Below, in pieces: positions 42,506 to 51,848 of a stretch of DNA of 64,000 nt. This DNA comes from Arthrobacter methylotrophus (GTDB lineage Bacteria > Actinomycetota > Actinomycetes > Actinomycetales > Micrococcaceae). A program made the position numbers and the translations under genes. Numbering within the stretch: the stretch's first letter is position 1; the number at the start of each line of letters is the position of its first letter. The stretch lies in contig NZ_BAABED010000001.1 of the NCBI RefSeq assembly GCF_039539965.1, positions 3,968,001 to 4,032,000 on the forward strand, in the 5' to 3' direction. The notes beneath the pieces were generated by a model. The model saw nothing but the letters and a program-made list of their open reading frames with translations. It was not told where the DNA came from and did not search any database.

Positions 42506-44011
42506 TCAGGGACGGTCCGCCATCGTCACGCCGATCACTAGGAGCACCACATTGAGCACGACGGCGGGCGTCACCAGGACCTCGGGGGCGTTGAAAAGCA
42601 TGCCCAAGGCCAGCGGGACCACGGCGAAGAGGCACAGCACGTAGCCTCGGATCCTGGTTCCCAGCATGGCAGGCCCGCTCCGTCCAAGCTGCATCAGGTA
42701 CACCAGCTTGGTCAGGTCTTCCGGCTGGCGGAACGCACGTCGCAGCATTCCGGCACCCAGACCGCCGCCCGCCGCCGCTCCCAGGACGAGGAGCTCCACG
42801 CGGAAACCGCCAGCCAGCACGAAGAATCCGGCAGCCGCCGTCGTCCACAACGACATCAGCAAGACCGGCAACGCGACGTGGACCCAGCGCGAAGCTGTCC
42901 TGGAAATCGGGAGGAGCGCGTCGAGGCTTGGAGCCATGCGCAGCTGCCAGAGTGGCCCTGCCGCCGCAGTGGCAGAGAAGATCACCGCGGCAAGCAACAC
43001 GGGAAGCAGGATGATGGGCGAATCGAACGTCCGGACCAGCCCGGTCAAGGGAACGACGGCGAGACCCAGTCCCCAGCGCCACAGCCGGCCGGGTTGCCGG
43101 GCGAGCACGGTTGCCTCCGCGTGGAAGAGTGCGCCCGCTGCAGTCCTTGGCGTACCCGGGAGCCTGAACCTGCTCCGTTTGCCACCGCTGGAAAGCGAGG
43201 CACTGAGCTCCCCGGTGTCCATCAGCGTCAGCGCTGCCTGGACATGTCCCCTTGCGGAGCCTGCCTTGAGCAGCGAGGTCGTACGGACGGTGGAGAGCTT
43301 GTTTCGCATGCCCACAGCCGCAGCCACCAAGGCCACCGCAGGCGCGATCGCGAGGATCCAGTTTCCCTGCAACGTCCCGAACAGCATCGCGCCGAGAGCC
43401 GCCGAGGCAACCGCCAATACCCACTTTGTCGGTCCGCCTTGCCCGGCCGACGCCGCTGAACGCGTCTGGGCGAAGGCTGCGAGTGCCAGGATCGCCGCCC
43501 CGGTCAGCGCACCCGTCAGGATATACCCGGCAAACACTGGCGCGTTCGAGCCACTGATGATCGCGACGGGAATAGTCGCGAGAGCGCCGACGACGGCGGC
43601 AGCCAGGATGGCGCGACGCAAGCCTCGCGCTAAAAGGGGTTCGCGGTTGATGGCCAGCGAGTACCACCAATGCCGCTGATTCGCCGTGATGGCTAGTGGC
43701 CCGAGCCGGCTGGCCATCCAAAAGGCCGCGATGCCCAGGAGGCCAAACCCGGCAACCAGACCGTACTCCACGGGGACCACTCCGTAGTTGTCCGAAACCA
43801 GATGGCCTCCAAAGCCATGATTCGCCGCCGCGGTGAGCCCGTTGAGCAGGCCTGTCGCGTAGATCAGGGCGACGCCGAAGGTCAGGAATTGGACGTACAG
43901 CTCGTTGAGTCTGGAAAGCAGGGACTCACCGCGCGGTCTGATGACCTTGCGTGTGGCACGCTCGGGGTCGAAGTTGACGAACTCCGGTTGCGCTACCGAA
44001 ACAGTGGACAT
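42506..44011 (-). CDS. ABC-2-like membrane protein of an ABC export pair (DUF6297-like)
   Basis: 501 residues from ATG 44011, preceded by AGGTGAAC. At least ten membrane segments, for example VQFLTFGVALIYATGLLNGL and GRLWRWGLGLAVVPLTGLVR. HWWYSLAINREPLLARGLRR and ALTLMDTGELSASLSSGGKR lie in loops. It resembles the large exporter-permease partner (a DUF6297 label is tentative). It is the second gene after the ATPase, two bases apart, so the pair forms an ABC exporter of unknown substrate. Confidence 0.7.
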   Translation of the reverse strand: MSTVSVAQPEFVNFDPERATRKVIRPRGESLLSRLNELYVQFLTFGVALIYATGLLNGLTAAANHGFGGHLVSDNYGVVPVEYGLVAGFGLLGIAAFWMASRLGPLAITANQRHWWYSLAINREPLLARGLRRAILAAAVVGALATIPVAIISGSNAPVFAGYILTGALTGAAILALAAFAQTRSAASAGQGGPTKWVLAVASAALGAMLFGTLQGNWILAIAPAVALVAAAVGMRNKLSTVRTTSLLKAGSARGHVQAALTLMDTGELSASLSSGGKRSRFRLPGTPRTAAGALFHAEATVLARQPGRLWRWGLGLAVVPLTGLVRTFDSPIILLPVLLAAVIFSATAAAGPLWQLRMAPSLDALLPISRTASRWVHVALPVLLMSLWTTAAAGFFVLAGGFRVELLVLGAAAGGGLGAGMLRRAFRQPEDLTKLVYLMQLGRSGPAMLGTRIRGYVLCLFAVVPLALGMLFNAPEVLVTPAVVLNVVLLVIGVTMADRP

Positions 44012-44013
44012 GT

Positions 44014-44700
44014 TCACCTGCGGATCCTCGCCACGGCTTCGTCCGTGCCGACCACCTGCGCACCGCCGTCGTCGACAATCACGGCCCGCGTGCACGCGAC
44101 CTGGGCGACGTCCGCATCGTGGGTAACCATGACCACAGCCGCATTCTTCTTGGCCGTCCGGGCAATCCGCTGCGCGAGCAGGCCGCGCATGCGGGTATCG
44201 AGCCGCTGTTCGGGCTCGTCCAATACCAGCAACTCGAAGGGCCGAATGAAGGCCGAGGCGAGGAGCAGCTTGCGACGCTGTCCAGAGGAAAGCTGATCGG
44301 GAAACGCGTCCGCCACGGTTCGGAGTTCAAAGAAGTCGATCTCATCCTCCACCGCCGCATCGGGGTTGGGAAGTCCATGCCCCCGGGCCACCAAGGAAAG
44401 GTGCTCGCGGACCGTGAGGGAATCGAAGTAGGCATCCTCGTCCAGGAGCACCGAGACTTTGCTGCGGAACAGGGCCGAGCGGTCGTCCGGCATCAAGCCG
44501 AGCACTTGGGCATCGCCTTCGATCGCGGCCTGCGCGCCGATCATCGTGCGGAGCAGCGTCGACTTGCCAGCCCCGTTTTCGCCGACCATCCCGAGCACCT
44601 GCCCGGAGAAAACTTCGACGTCGAGCGGCCCACACACGGCGTGCTCACCATAGCCCGCAACAAGATTCTCGGCCGTCAGCACGGCTTTTCCCAGCTTCAT
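44014..44700 (-). CDS. ABC exporter ATPase
   Basis: 228 residues. Walker A GMVGENGAGKSTLLRTMIG, D-loop and signature QLSSGQRRKLLLASAFIRP, Walker B LLVLDEPEQRLDTRMRG, H-loop VMVTHDADVA. Signature is LSSGQ instead of LSGGQ, as in many exporter ATPases. Encoded immediately before the membrane protein; together they form an exporter, probably of drugs, peptides or lipids. First gene of the pair; the gap upstream holds a family B repeat. Confidence 0.9.
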   Translation of the reverse strand: MKLGKAVLTAENLVAGYGEHAVCGPLDVEVFSGQVLGMVGENGAGKSTLLRTMIGAQAAIEGDAQVLGLMPDDRSALFRSKVSVLLDEDAYFDSLTVREHLSLVARGHGLPNPDAAVEDEIDFFELRTVADAFPDQLSSGQRRKLLLASAFIRPFELLVLDEPEQRLDTRMRGLLAQRIARTAKKNAAVVMVTHDADVAQVACTRAVIVDDGGAQVVGTDEAVARIRR

Positions 44701-44760
44701 CCTCTGAAACTACCGGACTTCCCTGCGGTTCCCCTGAGCCAACCGCTGTCGTGCTTTGCC

Positions 44761-44816
44761 GGAACGCTCCCTCACCTATGTCGCCTTCCGACGGAACGCT
44801 CCCGCACCTATGTCGC
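44761..44816. repeat. GTGAGCGAGCGT-type repeats, family B site 5
   Basis: Two inverted units GGAACGCTCCCTCACCTATG (44761-44780) and GGAACGCTCCCGCACCTATG (44793-44812), 32 bases apart, with a TCGCCTTCCGAC linker. A degenerate cluster in the gap between codirectional minus-strand genes. Confidence 0.65.
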
Positions 44817-44828
44817 GATTTCGGGTAC

Positions 44829-45530
44829 TTAGGCCCAGTAGCTAGGCTCGCGCTTCTTGATCCACCCAATGACCAAGGACGTAACAGGCACGAGGATGTA
44901 CTGCACTCCCACCTTGTAGACGAAGCCGACCACCAGGTAATTTACGAAACCTCCGAAATCCGTGATGCCGATCACCGAGGCCGCAATGCTACAGAAGATG
45001 AGCGTGTCCACGAACTCCCCCACACCGGATGAACCCATGAGCCTGGCCCAGAGGGTTTTCTCGCCTGAACGGGCTTTCATTTTGACCAGGATGAGGGAGT
45101 TGATGGTCTGGCCGGCGAAAAAAGCAAGCAGCGAAGCCAGGACAATCTGCGGAACCGGCCCCAGCGCACCCTCGATGGCGGCCTGTTTGGCGGTACCGTA
45201 ATCATCGTTGAAACCGGGCAGCGCGATGATGATCCAATAGCAGAGCGATGCGAACGCTGACAGGGCGAACGAGGTGATGATCGCTTTGCGGGCCACCTTA
45301 AAGCCGTAAATCTCACTCATGACATCGCCAAGAATGTAGGCGAGCGGGAACAGAAAGAACCCGCCATCTGTGATGATCGGACCGAAGGCGACCCCTTTGG
45401 CCGCGCCAATGTTGGAGAGAATCACCACCACGGCCATGCATGCCAACATGATGCCGAAGTACGGAGACCCTATTGACGCGAAGCGCGGCGTGGGTTTATT
45501 AAGGGTCTGGGATTCTGGAGCTGTCGTCAT
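44829..45530 (-). CDS. yhhQ: Queuosine-precursor transporter of the YhhQ/VUT family
   Basis: 233 residues with about six membrane segments. SIGSPYFGIMLACMAVVVIL, then SNIGAAKGVAFGPIITDGGF and PLAYILGDVMSEIYGFKVAR (conserved GDV.SEIYG) identify the YhhQ/VUT family, which imports preQ0, preQ1 or queuine. KTLWARLMGSSGVGEFVDTL and IIFCSIAAS follow. With tgt on the plus strand 3.5 kb away it supports a queuosine-salvage capacity. Single gene; family B repeats lie in the intergenic DNA on both sides. Confidence 0.88.
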   Translation of the reverse strand: MTTAPESQTLNKPTPRFASIGSPYFGIMLACMAVVVILSNIGAAKGVAFGPIITDGGFFLFPLAYILGDVMSEIYGFKVARKAIITSFALSAFASLCYWIIIALPGFNDDYGTAKQAAIEGALGPVPQIVLASLLAFFAGQTINSLILVKMKARSGEKTLWARLMGSSGVGEFVDTLIFCSIAASVIGITDFGGFVNYLVVGFVYKVGVQYILVPVTSLVIGWIKKREPSYWA

Positions 45531-45731
45531 CGCTTGTCCGTTCGTAGTGGTTCGCGCAGGCGGCCGGAGTGGGCACGGCGCCCCGCTGTATTAGCACTGT
45601 TGGTGGTCCCGCTTGCAAACCGCGGAGCCTCCCTTATTCTCGCATCGAGGAACAAAGAATCATGGATCCGCCCGTATACCCGTTGGTCCGCCCATCACCG
45701 ATGCCCCTGCAGATATAGCCCCAAATCCTGC

Positions 45732-45794
45732 GACGCTCGCTCACCAGACATGAGCGAGCGTCGCCCCAAAACCTCACACAAGTGAGCGAGCGAC
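45732..45794. repeat. GTGAGCGAGCGT repeats, family B site 6
   Basis: ACGCTCGCTCACCAGACATGA at 45733 forms a palindrome with GAGCGAGCGT (45752-45761). A further unit AGTGAGCGAGCGAC stands at 45781-45794 after CCCCAAAACCTCACACA. The site is 40-odd bases beyond the end of the MHS transporter gene. Confidence 0.7.
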
Positions 45795-45836
45795 GGGGAG
45801 GAAGGGAAGGGGACGACGACGGCGGGCGCCAAAGAG

Positions 45837-47237
45837 TTAGGCGCTGACGGGGTCCTGATCATCAGCACGTGAGTTGTCGTCCGCGCGCGGGGAGCCGAAG
45901 GCACTCCCCTGTTCCTCGTCCAGATGGGTGGACTTCTTGTTCTTCAGGGCGAAGATGTAGACCAGCAGGGAAATGCCAATGGCGACGGTGACGTAGGTGA
46001 AGAAAACCTCCACTTGGCCGGCTTTCTGGAGGGCAGCACCCACCAAGGGAACCGTTCCGCCGAACAGCGAGTTGGCGATCGCGTACCCGAGGCCCACGCC
46101 AAGCGCGCGGATGGACGAGGGGAAGAGCTCGGCCTTCACCAAGGCATTGATGGAGGTGTAACCTCCCACGATCAACAGTCCGCCCATCATCAAAAGGAAG
46201 GCCACGAACGGGTCCGTGGTTCCGCCCAGCGCAGACAACAGCGGCCAAGTGCACAACACACCGAGGATGCCGAACCACAGCAGAAGCGGCTTGCGGCCGA
46301 CCTTGTCCGAAATCATGCCGTAGACCGGCTGCAGGCACATGAAGATCAGGAGCGCCCAGAAGTTGATCTGGCTGCTGGTTTCCTTGGCGATGCCGCTGGT
46401 GTTTTGCATGAAGGACAGGATGAAGTTGGTGTACGTGTAGAAGGCCACTGTGCCGCCTAGGGTCACGCCGATGCAGATCAGCAGCGAGCGCCAGTGCTTG
46501 GTGAAAAGCAACTTCAGGGTGCCCGGCTGGGCCTCGCCGGCTGCCGGAGCCGTGGCCGCAGCGGTCTGCTCTGCGGAAATGGTCTCCTCCATGGAACGTC
46601 GGAGCCAAAGGACTACCAACGCAGCAAAGCCCCCGATGACGAACGGAATGCGCCAACCCCATCCGCCCAAAGCTTCCTTGCCGAGCGCCTGTTCCAGGAT
46701 GACGAGCACCAACAGGGCCAGCATCTGACCACCGATCAGCGTGACGTACTGGAAGGAGGAAAAGAAGCCGCGGCGCTTGGCTGTCGCGGCCTCGGACATG
46801 TAGGTGGCGCTGGTGCCATATTCGCCGCCCACGGAGAACCCTTGGATCAACCGGATCAGTATCAGGAGCACCAAGGCCCACACTCCGATCACTTCCTTGG
46901 TGGGCAGGATCGCGATGGCGAAGGACCCTGCGGACATCATGGTGACGCTCACGGTCAGGGCGGCCTTGCGCCCCTTGCGGTCGGCATAGCGGCCAAAGAA
47001 CCAGCTGCCGATAGGGCGCATCAGGAAGGTCACGGCGAAAACGGCCATGGCCTCCAAATTGCTTTGCAGCGGGTCTTTGGAACTGAAGAAATGGGATGCG
47101 AAATAGGCGGAGAACGCCGTGTAGATGTACACGTCGTACCACTCCACAAGGTTGCCTGCCGAGCCCTTGAGGATATTGCCGACGGCCTTGCGCGTCCGGG
47201 CCGCCTCACTCTGGGGCGCTGCTTGCTGGGTGCTCAT
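45837..47237 (-). CDS. MFS transporter of the metabolite:H+ symporter (MHS) type
   Basis: 466 residues from ATG 47237 (TTG 47240 precedes it). Twelve membrane segments. SAGNLVEWYDVYIYTAFSAY is the N-terminal signature of the MHS family (proline/betaine, citrate, alpha-ketoglutarate transporters); RPIGSWFFGRYADRKGRKAA is the loop 2-3 motif and GFSVGGEYGTSATYMSEAAT follows. Substrate is likely a small carboxylate or compatible solute; cannot be resolved by sequence alone. A 185-base divergent gap separates it from the nucleotidyltransferase gene. Confidence 0.87.
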   Translation of the reverse strand: MSTQQAAPQSEAARTRKAVGNILKGSAGNLVEWYDVYIYTAFSAYFASHFFSSKDPLQSNLEAMAVFAVTFLMRPIGSWFFGRYADRKGRKAALTVSVTMMSAGSFAIAILPTKEVIGVWALVLLILIRLIQGFSVGGEYGTSATYMSEAATAKRRGFFSSFQYVTLIGGQMLALLVLVILEQALGKEALGGWGWRIPFVIGGFAALVVLWLRRSMEETISAEQTAAATAPAAGEAQPGTLKLLFTKHWRSLLICIGVTLGGTVAFYTYTNFILSFMQNTSGIAKETSSQINFWALLIFMCLQPVYGMISDKVGRKPLLLWFGILGVLCTWPLLSALGGTTDPFVAFLLMMGGLLIVGGYTSINALVKAELFPSSIRALGVGLGYAIANSLFGGTVPLVGAALQKAGQVEVFFTYVTVAIGISLLVYIFALKNKKSTHLDEEQGSAFGSPRADDNSRADDQDPVSA

Positions 47238-47422
47238 CAATGAACCTTCCTGGGGATGCCGCAGCCACCGGCCGGGCCGTCGCCACCGTACCGCTGGGTA
47301 ACTTACCGGCTGGCGTTTCGGTCATATTGGTCGCCCACCAAGCGCTTCGGCTCCTCGCCCTGAATGCCTTCTCGACGTGTCAGGGGCTCGGGGCACTGAC
47401 AATTGTCCTGCACAGCGGTAAC

Positions 47423-47998
47423 ATGCGCCCATGCAAGCCATCAAGAAAGCTGCCGCCGTTGCGCCGCGAAGATCTTGAGCACGCCATCCGGGCTGCTACC
47501 GACATCATTCATGGCGACCGGGTGATCGTGATCGGAAGCCAGTCAATTTTGGGGTCCTTCACGGAGGACGAGTTGCCCGCGGCGATCACCATGTCCGATG
47601 CGGTGGACATTGCCCCGTTTGCCGATGACGACGTCGGCACTCTTGCGGACAGCATCGATTCGGCGCTTGGTGAGTGGTCGCCTTTCCACAAAGAGTTCGG
47701 GTTCTATGTCCAGGCTGTCGAAAGGGAGACCGCAGTGCTCCCCGCCGACTGGGAGTACCGCCTTGTCGGTGTACGCAATGTCCGGACCCGGAACAGCACC
47801 GGGCTTTGCCTGGATCCCTACGATCTTTGCGCGGCGAAGCTCATTGCGGCACGCCTCAAGGACCATGCGTTCGTTCTGGCACTCATCGAGTCATCCCTCA
47901 TCGACCGCGTGCAGCTCGTGGACAGAATCCGGCTAATAGACCCGTCCGAGCCTCGCCGCGATGCGGCTTTGTCCTGGGTCATGTCCCTCCGAAACTGA
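47423..47998 (+). CDS. Nucleotidyltransferase-fold protein (DUF6036-like)
   Basis: 191 residues from ATG 47423. REDLEHAIRAATDIIHGDRV, IVIGSQSILGSFTEDELPAA (GSQS motif of minimal nucleotidyltransferases) and LPADWEYRLVGVRNVRTRNS, LCLDPYDLCAAKLIAARLKD (the helix typical of DUF6036). Such proteins are common in actinobacteria, sometimes next to a toxin-like partner; no partner is evident here. Catalytic acidic residues are not unequivocal, so enzymatic activity is doubtful. Fourteen-base gap to the next gene. Confidence 0.68.
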   Translation: MRPCKPSRKLPPLRREDLEHAIRAATDIIHGDRVIVIGSQSILGSFTEDELPAAITMSDAVDIAPFADDDVGTLADSIDSALGEWSPFHKEFGFYVQAVERETAVLPADWEYRLVGVRNVRTRNSTGLCLDPYDLCAAKLIAARLKDHAFVLALIESSLIDRVQLVDRIRLIDPSEPRRDAALSWVMSLRN

Positions 47999-48011
47999 AG
48001 GAGCAAAAGCT

Positions 48012-48605
48012 ATGACCAAGGTAGTGGCACTCATGTCCATGTCCCTTGACGGCTACGTGGCAGACCTTGAGGACGGCGTCGACGAGGTCTTCGACTGGTA
48101 CTTCGCCGGTGACGTCGACGTCCCAACCACCAAGCCGGACTTCACCTTCCACGTTTCCGCAGCAAGCGCGGAGCACTTGCGGGCTTTGATGGGTGAAGTG
48201 GGCGCGATGCTCACCGGACGGCGCACCTCAGACCGGGCCAGCGCTTGGGGAGGGCAGCACCCGTTCGGGGTGCCGGCGTTCGTCGTGACCCACGAGGTGC
48301 CCGAGGAATGGTCCGATTCCGACTCAACCGTGCATTTCGTCACCGACGGACTGGAAAGCGCTGTCGCACAGGCAAAGGCAGCCGCCGGCGACAAGATCGT
48401 GGGGATGCACGGCGCCGACACCATTCGGGAGTGCCTCGACACCGGGCTGCTCGACGAAATCCGGATCGACCTGGTTCCGTTGCTGCTGGGCTCCGGCATC
48501 CGGCTGTTCGATCGTCTGGAGAACGCGCCGGTCACTTTGGGCAACCCGACCGTTGTCGAAGGGGTGGGTGTCACGCACTTGAGCTACCCTGTCATACCCC
48601 GGTAG
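48012..48605 (+). CDS. Dihydrofolate reductase-like (RibD C-terminal) protein
   Basis: 197 residues. KVVALMSMSLDGYVADLEDG, then GAMLTGRRTSDRASAWGGQH, TVHFVTDGLESAVAQAKAAA, KIVGMHGADTIRECLDTGLL and DLVPLLLGSGIRLFDRLE follow the RibD-C/DHFR-like fold of actinobacterial dihydrofolate reductase family proteins. It would bind NADPH; the substrate is unknown. Encoded 14 bases after the nucleotidyltransferase gene and possibly in the same transcript. Followed by a convergent hairpin region. Confidence 0.8.
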   Translation: MTKVVALMSMSLDGYVADLEDGVDEVFDWYFAGDVDVPTTKPDFTFHVSAASAEHLRALMGEVGAMLTGRRTSDRASAWGGQHPFGVPAFVVTHEVPEEWSDSDSTVHFVTDGLESAVAQAKAAAGDKIVGMHGADTIRECLDTGLLDEIRIDLVPLLLGSGIRLFDRLENAPVTLGNPTVVEGVGVTHLSYPVIPR

Positions 48606-48613
48606 GCGTCGGT

Positions 48614-48711
48614 GTCACGCCAGACGAGTTTTTGGGTCCACATCATGGGCCAATCCGCGGAATTCCGGGGTGGTTCAACCCCAGGGAATCCAAAAAGTTG
48701 CGTGGCGTGAC
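48614..48711. terminator. Long inverted repeat between convergent genes
   Basis: GTCACGCCA (48614-48622) pairs with TGGCGTGAC (48703-48711), TTTTTGG (48629-48635) pairs with CCAAAAA (48690-48696), and a central GGGG/CCCC stem is at 48667-48682. It lies between the DHFR-like gene and the convergent ramB stop and could terminate transcription from either side. Confidence 0.5.
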
Positions 48712-48740
48712 GCGTCCCAAGCAACAGCCCCGCACAAGAA

Positions 48741-50225
48741 CTACCCCGAGTGCGCCTCCAGGAACGCGTACACCTCGGTCTCGTCGACGCCGGGGAACGC
48801 GCCGGGCGGCATGGCGGCCAGCAGGTGCGAGTGGGCGCGGGCGGACGGCCAGGCGTTGCCTGCCCAGGAAGAAGCCAACGACGCCGGCGGGCGCTTGCAG
48901 CAGTTCGGGTCCGGACACGTGGAAGTAGCCCGCGCCGTCGTCTCCCTCCCGCGGAACCACTTCACGTGCTGGTAAGGCACGCCGATGCTGAGCGAAAACT
49001 CCCCGGCCGCCGAGCGCTCCGTACGAGCGGTGCACCAATAGGTGCCCGAGACGGTGTCCGTGTATTGGCTGTAGGCGCTGAACTTGTCCGGAACGTCGAA
49101 CACGGCACGCGAAGTCCATGCCTTGCATGCCGGCTGCCCCTCGATCGCGCCCGTGTGGTCCTGGGGGAAGGCTACGCCGTCGTTCTCGTAGGCCTTGTAG
49201 ATGATGCCGCTCTGGTGGGTTTTCTGGAAGTGCGTCGTGATGCCCAAGTGTTTCGTGGCCAGGTTGGTGAAGCGGTGTGCCGCTGTTTCGTAGGAGACGG
49301 CAAAGGCGTCCCGGATGTCCTCGACGGCGATCTCCTTGGCCGCTTTCGCCTTCTGCAGGAACTCCAGGGTGGCGTGCTCGGGCAGGAGCAGCGCCGCGGC
49401 GAAATAGTTGGTGGCGACCCGCTGCGCCAGGAAGTCCCCGTAGCTCTTGGGCGTTTCATGGCCCAGGACGTAGTGTCCAAGGGCTTGCAGGAGCACCGAA
49501 CGGGGATCATGGTCCTGCCGCTGGCTTTGCGTGAGATAAATTCGGTGATTCTTTAGATCGGTCACTGAACGGGTGGAATGGGGCAAATCACCCACATGGT
49601 GCAGCGTGAATCCGAGGTGGTCGGCGATGTCCGCAATGACGTGCTGGCTCAAGGGACCCGAGGTATATCCGACGCCCTTGAGCACCTTTTGCGCCTCGGC
49701 CTCGTACTCCGGAAAATAGTTGCCGCGCTCACGCATCATGGCACGTAGTTCACCGTTCGCGCGGCGGGCCTCTTCCGGCGTCGCGATCTGCTCGTTGAGC
49801 TTGCGCTCAAGCTCCTGCAGGAGCCCTACCTGCGACTCCAGCACGTCGAGCGGGAGCCTCGCGCTGACGCGGATTTTCGGCAGGTTCAGCGATTCATACA
49901 GGGGCCCGCGCTGGTACCGTTCCAGCTCGATTTCCAGGGCGGCGCGGCGGCTGGGCGGCTCCGCTCCGAGCAACTGGTCGATGCCCACATTGAGGGCGGC
50001 CGCGAGCTGCTTCAGTAGGCCCAGTTTGGGTTCCCGCTTGCCGTTCTCAATGAGGCTCAGCTGGCTAGGGGCGGTCCCGACGGCGGCACTCACGTCGTCG
50101 AGGGTCAGCCCGGCCTGCTTGCGCAGATACCGCACGCGGCGGCCCAGGCTGATGACGTCCAGTTCGGCGGTGGAAGCGGACGACGACGGCGGCGGTACTT
50201 CGCGGTTCCAGCTCACAGGTGACAT
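48741..50225 (-). CDS. ramB: RamB-type regulator of acetate/glyoxylate metabolism
   Basis: 494 residues from ATG 50225. Residues about 25-80 are an XRE-type HTH (LGRRVRYLRKQAGLTLDDVS, then SLIENGKREPKLGLLKQLAA). The middle carries YLTQSQRQDHDPRSVLLQAL, GHYVLGHETPKSY, a degenerate peptidase-like ImmA/DUF955 segment as in RamB. A C-terminal domain with CPDPNCC follows. In Corynebacterium glutamicum RamB represses aceA, aceB and acetate genes; here it is divergent from aceA with 207 bases between, so the same role is likely. The frame continues over aceA to 51800, which is spurious antisense reading. Confidence 0.85.
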   Translation of the reverse strand: MSPVSWNREVPPPSSSASTAELDVISLGRRVRYLRKQAGLTLDDVSAAVGTAPSQLSLIENGKREPKLGLLKQLAAALNVGIDQLLGAEPPSRRAALEIELERYQRGPLYESLNLPKIRVSARLPLDVLESQVGLLQELERKLNEQIATPEEARRANGELRAMMRERGNYFPEYEAEAQKVLKGVGYTSGPLSQHVIADIADHLGFTLHHVGDLPHSTRSVTDLKNHRIYLTQSQRQDHDPRSVLLQALGHYVLGHETPKSYGDFLAQRVATNYFAAALLLPEHATLEFLQKAKAAKEIAVEDIRDAFAVSYETAAHRFTNLATKHLGITTHFQKTHQSGIIYKAYENDGVAFPQDHTGAIEGQPACKAWTSRAVFDVPDKFSAYSQYTDTVSGTYWCTARTERSAAGEFSLSIGVPYQHVKWFRGRETTARATSTCPDPNCCKRPPASLASSWAGNAWPSARAHSHLLAAMPPGAFPGVDETEVYAFLEAHSG

Positions 50226-50251
50226 TTCTTGAGGATACGCGAAGAAGTGCG

Positions 50252-50319
50252 TTTCTTTCCATGCTTTTCCTCTAGAAAGCCTCGTGGAAGTACTGAAAAG
50301 TAAGAACCACGGAAAGAAA
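50252..50319. promoter_or_regulatory. Inverted repeat in the ramB-aceA divergent region
   Basis: TTTCTTTCC (50252-50260) and GGAAAGAAA (50311-50319), perfect nine-base arms 50 bases apart. They are placed to let a dimer or looped tetramer act on both promoters. The motif differs from the C. glutamicum RamB consensus as I recall it, so identity of the binding protein is open. Confidence 0.4.
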
Positions 50320-50432
50320 TACCACTCGGGACCAACCGGCCTGAACTGCAATGGCGCAGTGCGGGCCGGCCCCCGGGAGGGAAAGACAGAAAACACGGCA
50401 CCACACTCAGTAGCGTCAAGGGAGACAGAACA

Positions 50433-51749
50433 ATGACCGCAGCATTTGAGCCCACTCAGCAGACAGCAACCGAGCAGGCCGCCGCACTGGAGCTCGAATG
50501 GGCTGCCAGCCCGCGTTGGGAAGGCGTCACCCGCGATTACAAGGCCACCGATGTGGTCGGCCTCCGCGGCCGGGTCTCCGAGGAGCACACCCTGGCCCGC
50601 CGCGGATCCGAGAAGCTGTGGAAGCAGCTCACGGATGAGGCTGCGAGCGGCGGTTACACCAATGCTTTGGGTGCGCTGACCGGCAACCAGGCCGTGCAGC
50701 AGGTCAAGGCCGGGCTTCGGGCCATCTACCTTTCGGGCTGGCAGGTCGCCGCCGACGCCAACAACTCCGGCCACACCTACCCGGACCAGTCGCTCTACCC
50801 GGCCAACTCGGTCCCCACGGTGGTGCGCCGGATCAACAACGCGCTGCTCCGTGCCGACCAGATCGAGTACTCCGAGGGAATCCAGACCGTTGAGGACTGG
50901 CTGGTCCCGATCGTCGCCGACGCCGAAGCCGGTTTCGGCGGCCCGCTGAACGCCTACGAACTCATGAAATCCATGATCCAGGCCGGCGCCGCAGGCGTGC
51001 ACTGGGAAGACCAGCTCGCCTCCGAGAAGAAATGCGGCCACCTCGGCGGTAAGGTCCTCATCCCCACCCAGCAGCACGTCCGGACGCTGAACGCCGCCCG
51101 CCTCGCTGCCGACGTCGCGGGCACGCCTTCGGTGATCATCGCCCGGACCGACGCCGAGGCAGCAACGCTGATCACCTCCGACGTCGACGAGCGCGACCAG
51201 GAATTCATTACGGGTGAGCGTACCGCGGAGGGCTTCTACAAGGTCCGGAACGGCATCGAACCCTGCATCGCCCGTGCCAAGGCCTACGCTCCGTATTCGG
51301 ACCTCATCTGGATGGAAACGGGCACCCCGGACCTCGAGTTGGCCCGCAAGTTCGCCGAGTCCGTCAAGGCCGAGTTCCCGGACCAGATGCTCTCCTACAA
51401 CTGCTCGCCGTCGTTCAACTGGCGCAAGCACCTGGACGACGCCACCATCGCGAAGTTCCAGCGTGAGCTCGGCGCCATGGGCTTCACGTTCCAGTTCATC
51501 ACCCTGGCCGGCTTCCACGCCCTGAACTACTCGATGTTCGATCTCGCCCACGGTTACGCCCGTGAAGGCATGAGCGCGTACGTCGAACTTCAGGAAAAGG
51601 AATTCGCCTCCGAGTCCCGCGGCTACACCGCAACCAAGCACCAGCGCGAAGTCGGCACCGGCTACTTCGACGACATTGCAACTGCGCTCAACCCGAACGC
51701 ATCCACCCTGGCCCTGGTGGGATCCACCGAAGAAGGCCAGTTCCACTAG
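50433..51749 (+). CDS. aceA: Isocitrate lyase
   Basis: 438 residues, the actinobacterial short form. [18 protein letters not shown] is the catalytic loop (Cys nucleophile); [40 protein letters not shown] (metal-binding Asp) and [20 protein letters not shown] complete the signature. Cleaves isocitrate to succinate and glyoxylate; first glyoxylate-shunt step. AAGGGAGA precedes the ATG. It is followed at 99 bases by aceB with a family A palindrome between them, and divergent from ramB. The shunt allows growth on acetate or fatty acids. Confidence 0.97.
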   Translation: MTAAFEPTQQTATEQAAALELEWAASPRWEGVTRDYKATDVVGLRGRVSEEHTLARRGSEKLWKQLTDEAASGGYTNALGALTGNQAVQQVKAGLRAIYLSGWQVAADANNSGHTYPDQSLYPANSVPTVVRRINNALLRADQIEYSEGIQTVEDWLVPIVADAEAGFGGPLNAYELMKSMIQAGAAGVHWEDQLASEKKCGHLGGKVLIPTQQHVRTLNAARLAADVAGTPSVIIARTDAEAATLITSDVDERDQEFITGERTAEGFYKVRNGIEPCIARAKAYAPYSDLIWMETGTPDLELARKFAESVKAEFPDQMLSYNCSPSFNWRKHLDDATIAKFQRELGAMGFTFQFITLAGFHALNYSMFDLAHGYAREGMSAYVELQEKEFASESRGYTATKHQREVGTGYFDDIATALNPNASTLALVGSTEEGQFH

Positions 51750-51761
51750 CCCACTACTTTC

Positions 51762-51827
51762 CCCAACTAGATAGCAGTAGGTGTCGTTTTGAGCCCTCAA
51801 AACGACACCTACTGCGAGTCAGTTGGG
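51762..51827. repeat. 66-bp palindromic element, family A copy 4 (between aceA and aceB)
   Basis: CAGTAGGTGTCGTTTT (51775-51790) pairs perfectly with AAAACGACACCTACTG (51799-51814) across an eight-base loop; the outer arms CCCAACTAGATAG and CGAGTCAGTTGGG pair less well. It sits 13 bases after the aceA stop and 22 bases before the aceB start, inside a codirectional pair, so it may lower aceB expression or stabilise the aceA mRNA 3' end. Confidence 0.85.
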
Positions 51828-51848
51828 ATCCTCAAGAGGAGAATTCCC

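Noticed and set aside
48741..51800. A 1019-codon minus-strand frame covering ramB and the antisense of aceA
   Set aside because: The ramB part begins at ATG 50225; the extension is the high-GC antisense shadow of isocitrate lyase and has no protein-like composition.
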